Source: Schistocerca nitens (lineage: Eukaryota; Arthropoda; Insecta; Orthoptera; Acrididae). Taken from it: a stretch of 64,000 nt of DNA. The stretch is from NCBI RefSeq assembly GCF_023898315.1, contig NC_064622.1:167668178-167732177 (forward strand), read 5' to 3'. A program made the position numbers and the translations under genes. Under the pieces are notes generated by a model. The model had not been told where the DNA came from. It searched no databases and was given only the letters and a program-made list of their open reading frames with translations. Shown one piece after another: positions 55,490 through 64,000 of the stretch. The first letter of the stretch is position 1, and every line of letters begins with the position of its first letter.

Positions 55490-56400
55490 GTTAAATATAA
55501 CATTTTTTCAGTTTTTTAGTCGGTTTGGCCAGCTGAGGACCACATTAAATAACTTATGTCATCTTTCTTTTCTCCTTTCATTCTTCCCAGTAGTTTTTCA
55601 TTCTTTCTCTATGTTGCTCTCTTCTTACTTCTGTCCAACTTGTACCTTTCTCACTGTATTCTCCTTGAAGCTCTTTAAACGTTTTATTTTTGCTCTGAAC
55701 TCTTCTCTTTCTCCTATTTCTTCCTCCGTTATTTCCCTCAGGTCTGTTTTAACTTCATTGGTGTTTTTGAGTTTATATCAAAAAAGATAAAAAATTCTTT
55801 TTGTTATTCTTTTTCCACCTGGCCTTTTTAGGTTTCCATAGAATAAAACTATTCTCTTCCTTATAGCGTCTAATATTCGTCCTGGTCTTTTAAAAAATTC
55901 TGTATTGCTTTCCGTTATTGTAATCCGTACCTATATTTTGGTCCCCAGATGTATCCTGACTATTTTCCTTTACTTCTTTTCCATTTCACCTAATTGTTTG
56001 CCCGTATTTAACGAAAGGATCTCTGAAGTGTAAAGGCATTCTCCTCTAATGACAGTGTTGTAGGGATGGAGTTTTACGTATATAGATAAAGATTCCTTGT
56101 TACACAGGTTTTTTGTTAATTGATAAACCAGTTCCATTTTCCTTGCCCTTGCTAGGTTAGCTTCTTTATCCAAAGCAATTCGTTGTTTTATTTTACCTAC
56201 ATGTTTAAATTTTGCAGCTTTTTTATACATCCATAATCAGTTTCCATGTCTTTCGGTGCCGCTTTCGCATATGTCATATACTCTGTTTCTTCAAAAGATA
56301 CCGTATACATATGGTTGCTTTTGAAGCTGTCTCTTGTAGGAGGTTTATCTGGTTTGTTATTTTCGTTTCGGTGTTATATAATAGAATGTTTTGATATTTC
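55490..56400 (-). mobile_element. Non-LTR retrotransposon RT C-terminus, decayed
   Basis: Minus-strand codons include RARKMELVYQLTKNLCNKE, then LHPYNTVIRGECLYTSEILS near 56090-56030 and GEMEKKEGKYSQD. Further downstream, ERMKNYWEE occurs near 55600. HYNTVI-x-ECLY followed by E-x-EKKE and a late RM-x-YW stretch are, from memory, C-terminal signatures of insect endonuclease-reverse transcriptases. The RT core itself lies outside or is lost. Several frame breaks. Confidence 0.5.
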
Positions 56401-56514
56401 TGATTTTGGATATGTCCTGTTCAATAAATTTAAAATACATAAACACAATTCGTAATCAACCTTTTGGTTTTTAAATCTCTCTCCCTCTCCTGGGATATAT
56501 TCAATTCTTACAGT

Positions 56515-56632
56515 CGGATGCGATTCCGATCGCCATATCTCTTATACCACAGAAAAATATTGTCCCATAGGTTATCCGTAAATCGTACAAACTGTGATTC
56601 TGTGTTTCTGAGGAGATAATTAGCCTGGCATT
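56515..56632 (+). repeat. Dispersed repeat, copy 1
   Basis: Shares GTCCCATAGGT, a TACAAACT stretch and TCTGTGTT with GAGG-TAATT with 57352-57472, at perhaps 75-80 percent identity by eye. Function unknown; probably an old interspersed repeat. Confidence 0.6.
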
Positions 56633-56639
56633 TGTCTAA

Positions 56640-57351
56640 ACAAGCGTGAGAATCCGCCTAAAAATCTTACCCAGATTAGCCGGGGTACCAGATATTTCTG
56701 GAGTGAATTCGGTTCACAGCCATCTCATCTCCCTGTCTCTCTAGCTAGCGCGCCGCGTGTTAAGCTATACGAAAAAGTCACAGTAGTCTTTTTTCTAAAT
56801 ATTTTTCTTTTTTAAACACTGTTGATGCACCCGTCTCTCGGTGACGTAATACTGCTAACATCAAAATAATGCGCTATTTTCTTCGGTTTGTTCCTTTTTC
56901 CCCCATAAAAACCTAAGCTAGAGAAATCCGTTGAAACGAGTTCTGCTGTAGTGCCATTACATTACTGCCGGCGTGCACAACTTTCCTTTTGTGCAGCGCC
57001 GTGATTCTCTGGTCTGTGACATCAGCGCTGCGCTGCGGCTCTGTACAAGGTCTTTGTCATCCTTGCGGTCAGTTACTTTACCGCACAGAATTTATACGAG
57101 CGGCTGACAAGCAACTTGTAAGAGAACAGCTGACAGCTGCAATATTCTTACATGTCTGTCACACGTGAAGCTACCATAGTTCACTAACTTCCCAATTGAT
57201 CGCATGCGTAAAATTATTTGTCCGATTACGTGCTTTGCCGGTCGGTTTCGATCCCAGGTCACCAAAAATGTGTTACTTTGATGCACATACTGGACTGAGG
57301 TTCACTTGACTTCATGGGAACTGCTGATGGGATAACTGAATAATTTTCGTA
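56640..57351. other. Unassigned DNA between dispersed repeat copies
   Basis: No coding or structural signal was recognised. Confidence 0.3.
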
Positions 57352-57472
57352 ATCGGAGGCAATTCCAGTCGTAATATCCTCTTGTACCAGAGAGACAGAG
57401 CGTCCCATAGGTCACCTGCAAATCCTACAAACTAATTTTTCTGTGTTCCTGAAGAGGTAATTGAGGTTCTGG
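57352..57472 (+). repeat. Dispersed repeat, copy 2
   Basis: Partner of 56515-56632 in the same orientation, about 840 bp apart. Confidence 0.6.
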
Positions 57473-57516
57473 TATAGAAAACTGGCATTAATGGCTCGAA
57501 TGAGAGATATCCAGAA

Positions 57517-57650
57517 TTTAAAAATCTTTATCATAACGCAGCGCTTCAACAACCGTGAATTGTTCAGACAATAAGAAAGTTAGCCTCCAGTTGCAATTGT
57601 CTGAACAATTCACAGTGGCTGAAGCGCTGCATTATGTTAAAGATTTGTAA
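57517..57650. repeat. Foldback/MITE-like inverted repeat, about 134 bp
   Basis: Arms of about 52 bp (57521-57572 and 57596-57648) are inverted copies (AAATCTTTA-x-CATAA-x-GCAGCGCTTCA, then GTGAATTGTTCAGACAAT) around a loop of about 23 bp. The sequence could form a long hairpin. No coding potential. Confidence 0.8.
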
Positions 57651-58377
57651 ATTTGTACCTGCCGAGGTTCTAAAGAAGATACCATTATTGGCATCCAAAC
57701 CTAGGTAAACTAAAAAAAAATTACCTTGCAACTTAAGGCTGAATGTCTTATTGTCTGATGTCCAGAGTCGTGGAAAATCAATCGATCAGACTCGTATGTC
57801 CGGATGTTTGTTACCACCATGGCCGCGAAACGGAAGATATAATATGAAAATAGAAATACTATATTCTGTTTTGCGGAAATGCGCCACCGAAGATGACAAG
57901 GAGGTTCTACCGTCAGCCGTCACAAAGAAACAAAAACACAAAAGGTACTGAATATACAGAAATAAGTGAGCGTCGAATTGATGGATAGAGGAAAACATGC
58001 TGAACCTGGAAGGGCGACACGTTAGATTCTGTTCATTGAATTTGTTGAATAAAGTCTGCTGTTGGACACTGGAACAACGGAGCGTCCCAGGTGGATGAGA
58101 AAAGACGCAAGGACATAATTTATCACAAGTAACACGACAGGTGCACTGAACTACAAGTCTGTTCTGTTCATCTCAGTTTGTTGTACGTTCATAGCACATC
58201 TCATAAATAAGGCGCGGGTTGGTATTACTGTGGATTATTGGATGTAGCAACAATGAAAATTACGTCAGATGTGGATGGGAGCTAGAGAAAGAAGCATGTG
58301 TCTTTGCTTTTTCGGTGTGTAGTCTAACATAAAATTGGCGAGAGGTAGAAATGCACCCTGCAGGGGTCTCGGGTACG
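57651..58377. other. Unassigned intergenic DNA
   Basis: No recognised feature. The mariner at 58378 probably extends somewhat to the left, but its terminal repeat was not found. Confidence 0.3.
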
Positions 58378-59392
58378 ATGACAGTTGAAGGACAGAGGTC
58401 GTACATCAAGATCGAAACTGTAAGCGGCAAAAAGCCGATAGAAATCCACAGTGCTTTAGGTGAAGTTCGTGGTGAGTTTACAGTGGAAAACAGTACAGTT
58501 TCACTTTAGGTTAATCGTTTTCGTGGTGCTCGTATGAACATAGACGATAATCGAAGACTCGGAAGGAAATAAACGTCGACAGATGAACGAAACTTGAAAC
58601 TTTTGGCACATGCTCTTGAAGAAGATCGCAGTGGGACGTATGAGGAACTCTCTGAAGCCAAGGCAATTCCCCCAACATTAGTATTCCGTATTCTGACAAA
58701 TAATTTGAAGAAGAGAAAAATTTCTGCGAAATGGGTCCCACACTGTTTGAGTGCTGAAGAGGAGCAGAAATGCCTGGACATTGTAACATTGCTCAAACAA
58801 TGAATCGACCGTGAAGGTCAACAATTCTTGTGTCGAATTGTCGCTACTGATGAAATATGGATTAGAGACTTTGCACCGGAGTTGAAATCACAGTCCAGTA
58901 AGTGGAGAGCTTCAGATTCTCCACGTCCAAAAAAATTTCAACGTGCTCAATAAAAGCTCAAGTAAATGAGGGGTTTTTGTTTATGACCACCAAGGAATCT
59001 CATGACAGATAGTCCCGTGTCACAGCAGTGTACTATCGTAGCTTCATATAAAACCTGTGCAGCAAAATACACAAAACCCGACCTCATTTGTCCGAGACTG
59101 GGCCACTCATACTGCATGACAATGTTCGCCAACATATCGGCAGTGTTGTAGCCCAATAACTGCGCGGACACAGATGGAAAGCGTTGCCACATCCCCCCTA
59201 CAGCCCGGACATGAGTCCACTAGACTCGACTCGCTCCCGAAATTGGAAAAACCTATGCATGGACATCGTTTCCTTTCTCTGGAAGAGCCTTCTGCCAGCC
59301 ATTCGACAGATGAACAGAAGTGGTGTCCTGGATGAAACAACAGAGTCTCCGAGACGTCGAGATTCAGTCATTGAGGAGCAGGAAGACTAGAC
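58378..59392 (+). pseudogene. mariner-family (DD34D) transposase, dead
   Basis: From MTVEGQRSYIKIETVSGKK the N-terminal helix-turn-helix region is recognisable, followed by LAHALEEDRSGTYEEL and LVFRILTNNLKKRKISAKW. The catalytic ATDEIW (first Asp) is near 58850, LHDNVRQH (second Asp) near 59117 and PPYSPDMSPLD (third Asp) near 59205. The spacing fits mariner DD34D rather than Tc1 DD34E. Many stops and frameshifts, so it is old. Terminal repeats were not located. Confidence 0.8.
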
Positions 59393-61984
59393 TGAAGGAA
59401 TGTAAATATACTGTAACTTTGTTACTTTAATTTGCTATGTAAGCGTTACTGCTAACCAATAAAAGCGGGTTAAAAGCTGTGAGCTGTCTAGGGAAGTTAA
59501 TCTTGCATTACAAAGCAACTGTTTCATCAGGTATCTAGTCTAGGTTTACCAAATTCCCAAACAGACTAACATTAATTATAATCTTTTAATAGTCATACAA
59601 CAACCGGTAATATATATATATATAAGAGAATTTAAATAAAAAGAAACAAATCAGTTTATATTTGGAAATTTATTTTAAGATTGATCATTGAAATTTCAGC
59701 ATATTACACATGATTCCTACCTAAACTGGTGCCTTATTTAGGATTGTGAAAATGTGAGATTGCAATCTTACGGAACACATCAAATATGGAGCCAAGATTG
59801 GGGAGACTGCATACAACACTGCATTCATAAAACAACAAACAAACAACGTTGAAACGTATGCAAGAGAAAGTTAACCAGTACCAACAGATTCAAATTTTCA
59901 CCCAAAGAAATTACGTTCGTAGCACAATCCTGTCCGTCATGTAATTACCACACACTGGTATACTAAATTCATACTAACTCTCTGTGAAATCTTCCCAAAA
60001 AGAATAGCTGAGGGCTACTTTGATGATTACACCACATGCTTCACGTGGTCAACTTGGTTTACACAAAGCGTATAACTCCACAATAATTTTGATAATTAAA
60101 ATAAATTAGATCAAAAGCAATTTCCAAAAGAAAAACCTCGAACTGGTTACTAACGTCTTACTGTTAACCTGACGGGTCAGACAGTTATATAAGCACGTGG
60201 TACTGGTCTCGCACAGTACAGCCCACGTGGGTAGAACATAAAGAAAAGTTGCTATATTGAAAATATTGTTACGACGAGACGTTATAATCACACAAGCATT
60301 CGCATTTAAGATTGATCTTAGTTAGACTTACTGATCAACACGTGGTTCCACTTTACTCATAAAGTAGTGACAAAGCAACTACCGGAAAATAATCTGAACT
60401 TCACACGAGAATTACACTGCGCTGCAATTTAAGATAACCTTAGATATTTTAGAGCTAAACCCGAAATAAAGGTGATTAAATTTTCAGTTAGGCTGAACTT
60501 AACAAATCCATTGTCCTACGGACTTAGCAGACACGCGCTTAGCCGGAGATCTTACCACTTCAGATGCTCGCCACGGACCAACTGACCTGCGCTACTACCG
60601 AGCGTGCTTCCTGGGGGTGGCTCACAAATACGAACGGAAGTGGCCAGAGGGGCAGCTTCCTATACCAACATGACAACGGACGGACAGGACCATACTAACG
60701 ATAGAAACCTCTTTGCTTTTAGAAAGCGTAGCTACCTGTTCCGACGTTGGTCCTACTGTTCTCTAGCAGACAGCCTTGTCTGCTACCCTCAAGCATGCAA
60801 CTACAAACACATTTGCTCATTCATCCTCTCACACAGAAGGGAAGGGGGATGACAGTACCTTATCATATACAGTATATAAAAGAAAGCGGATGTAGGTTCC
60901 GTATGAGACTGTGTGACATGAATTACATATAAACTGTGTTTTAAAGTGTAGTAGTGTGACAGATCGTTCTTGTTTATGTGTAAAAGTAACACGTTCCACT
61001 ACTCAGTCTCCTCCCAGATAGTCAGAAACGCCATAGTAAATTTAGAAGAGGAATTTATGCCGTAAATGACAACAGATTTAAGAAATTAAACATGAAAGGA
61101 ATCCAACAGAGACCTTTCATAACCCCAACGCTCCGGGAAAAGACTGTGCAGGGAATTTTCTGGCCATGCTAGGACATTCCCAAGCAGGCTTCTCACACCC
61201 TACTTAAACCAAAAGTGTAAAGAAAAGGCAAAAGGTCACCAGCTACTTGCTAAAACTAATTTCAACAAATCTTTAAAATCTACTAATTTCAAACAGAAAA
61301 GAAAGAACACAATCTGTGACACCTATTTAAAAGATAGTGTAGACCTAATTTGGTCAGCAAGTAAAAACAATGGTTCCTGTGTCATTAATACGAAAACAAT
61401 TTCTGGTTGTTACCCTTATGGAGTTCACCAGTATTTGCTCATTGCAAGAGCCAACTGATCACAGGAAAATTTATGACTGTTTATTAACAAGCAAAATTTA
61501 TGAAAATAGCAAAGGTGCCACAGCAATTAAAAAAGAACATGAAATAACATCAGTATTACAAAGCAGAACATTACTATGCACAATCCGCAAAAGCAAAAAA
61601 ATGATAAGAGAAAAAACATGTTTTACAAAGTGGTTATCGCAAAAAAATTATATATCTTATAAAACTAATAATTTGTAGAATTAAAATAACTATGTGGCAC
61701 TAATTTAATCACTCTACTATATTTGAATTAGTTAGCAAACAATGAGCACTGTGTCATTATACTGAAACTACAATAATTATGTGATTGTTACCCTTAAGGG
61801 GTTCCTCACAATAAATATGCCCTATGCAAAGAGTAATCGATCACAGCCCAATGAGAATGAATAGCAATCTGACTGATAAACGAAGCAATGCCACTTGAAT
61901 GAATTTACGAAACAAAATATCACAAATCTAATACATCACACAAGAACAAACATTGATCAATAAAACAGTACAATAGTCAACATC
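59393..61984. other. Unassigned AT-rich DNA
   Basis: A (TA)n run lies near 59610-59625. The strings GTTACCCTTA-x-GGGTTC near 61407 and 61787 suggest an old duplication of about 100 bp. No RT, transposase or host domain was recognised. Short frames at 60604-60852 and 61370-61678 lack motifs. Confidence 0.35.
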
Positions 61985-62125
61985 TAAAAAAAAACACCAA
62001 TAAATAAAACACCTGCAAAATACAAGAGTCAAAGTCTAAAAAAAAAACAATAAATAGAACACCTGCAAAATACAAGCGTCAGTCTAATAAACACCAATAA
62101 ATCGAATCCCTGCAAAACACACGAG
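61985..62125. repeat. Tandem repeat of about 50-55 bp, three units
   Basis: CAATAAATA/GA-AC-CCTGCAAAATACAAG/CAC is repeated three times with AGTC-AAAGTCT spacers of varying poly-A length. Confidence 0.8.
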
Positions 62126-63040
62126 TCAAAGTTTCTGTGACAGAAACACACGTATATGCACTGGACTAAGAACCGTATAATCACTGTTCACTGACGCACT
62201 CAGTACTTCCACTGTTCCGAGGCACAATATAAGGGGTGGGGGAGGGGGGGGTTCGTCGCCGCCGCTGTCAGTAGGGATTTTTTTGTCCATCTGTTGCGTG
62301 CGATCCCGCCGTCTCTACCCTCTCATGAAGTTTCTCTTGGTGGCCCGTGTCACGTACATCTCGATTTGGTTCCATGTTTGTGTTGTCAAATTCGTGCGGT
62401 ATCTTCGTTTGACACCCAGGTTGATATTCCTGGGCAAGGATGACACTTAATGGCTCTTCTTTTGTGCCACCCTTAGTGACCAGAGAACATCGAACCATGA
62501 TTTACTGTCGCTTGACAGTAGGCATCCATCAGGAAATGTCGATAGGCGTCGTTGACGTCTGCAAGTTTCTCTGGACAGTACCTGTTAAAAGGCTCCACGC
62601 CCTTTCATCCCCTGTCTTTTGTCGTTTCACCGCGGCCGTCTCGTCACGGTCGCGTGCGTGTGGTGCGTTGCCAGCAGATGGATTTCTGCGCGGTGGACCG
62701 CTCGCCCATCTCAGGTCATCGCCTTCAGGAAGGGTCGCACGGGGCGGCCGCCCATTAGCTCCAGGTGCAAGGGAAAGTGTTTGTCGCGAGCCCTTCTTTT
62801 GTTGTCGACCGCGCTCCCGAAGTGGCCCGGTTGACAGCGTGTCCTGCTGGGAAACCTGCCAGTTTACAACTAGTCCGGCTGCTCCCGCTGTCTCGTAAGA
62901 GTTTAGCCGGTTCGCTTTCACGTTCTCAACTGCATTCACAGAAATTTTTTTTATCATAGTTATGTGATTACACAATGTCATACATAATACCACTTAGTAT
63001 TGTCTTTCACAATTTTTAAGAACAAAAGTGAGACATAATT
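62126..63040. other. GC-richer unassigned segment
   Basis: 62560-62900 is GC-rich relative to its flanks, with long overlapping open frames on both strands (for example 62529-62993 minus, 154 codons, PPRRNPSAGNAPHARDRDE near its middle). No domain is recognised. A run of G residues at 62233-62250 precedes it. It may be the 3' part of an unrecognised element. Confidence 0.3.
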
Positions 63041-64000
63041 TGAGAGGTGGCATGAGCCCCCTCTCATATTTCAATCTTACGATTCTCCTCTCTAGTTGCA
63101 TGCGGTGAAGGTTTGTTATTCCTTCACACGCGGACATAGGTTTGTTATTCCTTCACACGCGGACTTCTCATGCAGCGTCTCTCGTCACCCGGGTGGTCCA
63201 GTGACAGGCGGGCTCTTCTGACTTTGAAAGGGTAGGCCGACAGGCGTGGGGGGTCGAGTGAATGCTTTCCGGACGCCGGCATTGTCAGGAGACGCGCCCG
63301 TTTGGAGCCGGAAGTGGCGGCTGGGCTGGAGGTTCCGTTGCTTCGCAGAAGCTTAGCGAAAACACTTTCTGGCGGGCTACCAGCGAGGCGTGGGATTGAC
63401 TTATGTACCCAGGCAGCTGTGGCGGGAAAATTCCCGCGCTTTCTGCAAAATAGTAACTGTGATTGGCTTGCTCAGGGCATAGCTCCGTGACGGAGCAAAA
63501 TCAGCACAGAAATTGGCGCCAAGAATCTCCATTGGCGGAATGGTAGTGCCCCGGCAATGGAGTGGAATTTCCGCCGGTTTTCGAGTTGCTGATTGGAACG
63601 TAACCACGGCCACTGTCGTGGGGGCGGGAATGTTGTGTGTTCGGCCTGTACGGGTGCTCTAGGTGGTCGGCAGTCGCCTTTCGGTCGAGGACGTCGAAGC
63701 AACCAGCCCTCGCCTGCGGTACGCCAGATCGTGTTCTGGCAGTTAAGAAGACAGTTTGGTAATGTATGTCCGCAGCACCGTCAGATAGGGATTTTCCTAG
63801 GTGATAATCAGAGCTCAGCAGAGCGCGCCTGTTCATCCTTTTCTAACTTCGTTCAGTCTTGAGTAGCAGCAATTACTGTTGGGTTAGCTGTGTGTCTCTC
63901 TTGAGATTTGAGTGGCAAGGAATTGGCTCCACATACCACTTCGTCTTAAACCTCACGATCTAGTTTAGGGACAACTTCACCTTCACAGCGTTTGTTTGTG
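63041..64000 (+). repeat. LTR-2-family LTR, plus orientation, cut by window edge
   Basis: It begins TGAGAGGTGGCATGAGCCC at 63041 and runs to the window end, matching about the first 960 bp of the 1296-bp LTR of the outer element in reverse orientation, with moderate divergence and no SINE. Whether it is a solo LTR or the 5' LTR of a plus-strand element to the right cannot be seen. Confidence 0.9.
63109..63166 (+). repeat. 29-bp tandem duplication in the LTR
   Basis: GGTTTGTTATTCCTTCACAC plus GCGGAC occurs twice (63110-63135, 63139-63164). The other two LTR copies have a single unit with a slightly different start (GAAAGTTGCTATTCCTTCAC). Confidence 0.85.

Noticed and set aside
59609..59626. 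TATA-rich promoter
   Set aside because: It is a simple (TA)n run with no downstream gene.
62529..62993. Possible host exon in the GC-rich block
   Set aside because: Open frames exist on both strands at once, which is expected in GC-rich DNA; no motif or splice pattern favours either.

Overview
This window looks like repeat-dense intergenic DNA from a large insect genome, most likely an orthopteran of the grasshopper/locust type. The inference rests on tRNA-derived SINEs, an RTE-type retrotransposon, CR1-like retrotransposon 3' ends with GATGTA tails and several Tc1 families that I recall as abundant in Schistocerca-type genomes. No database was searched. I found no convincing host gene exon, rRNA gene, true tRNA gene, CRISPR array or prokaryotic feature. 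Almost everything assignable is a mobile element or its remains.

Region 1-15 kb: SINEs with clean target-site duplications (TSDs), a CR1-like reverse transcriptase (RT) remnant, a Penelope-like fragment between inverted arms (4432-4998), a nearly full RTE-type element broken by three small deletions (6486-9786), a decayed Tc1 element (9868-11256), and a second RTE copy on the minus strand (12058-14822). That second copy carries a SINE and a 937-bp solo LTR with an ACTT duplication.

Region 15-28 kb: five Tc1/mariner-superfamily elements. One is split into two halves about 4.2 kb apart by later DNA (21906-27255). Another is intact and encodes an uninterrupted DD34E transposase (25390-26802). 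A 472-bp solo LTR with a GCATT duplication follows (27676-28147).

Region 28-46.4 kb is the centrepiece, a four-deep nest. A CR1-like 3' end contains a minus-strand LTR retrotransposon (28496-46366, TSD ATGT). Its gag-like gene contains a second, plus-strand LTR retrotransposon (33569-42852, TSD CTGG). The gag-like gene of that element contains a Tc1 element (36088-37508, TA). Removing each insert restores an open reading frame across the junction. Both LTR elements have a gag-like gene but no recognisable protease, RT or integrase. Both have a short similar peptide (GLHH-x-SH type) just after gag, so both look non-autonomous.

Region 46.4-64 kb: CR1-like fragments, a minus-strand Tc1/mariner transposase remnant split by a SINE that itself carries a CR1-like insert (47090-49075), an inverted-arm element with hammerhead-ribozyme-like sequence (52040-52495), a palindromic tRNA-like SINE (53050-53455), a decayed non-LTR RT C-terminus, a dead mariner (58378-59392), and a further copy of the outer element's LTR in opposite orientation running off the right edge (63041-64000).

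The genes do not form a host pathway. They are transposition functions at different stages of decay, and the insertion order can be read from the interruptions and target duplications.
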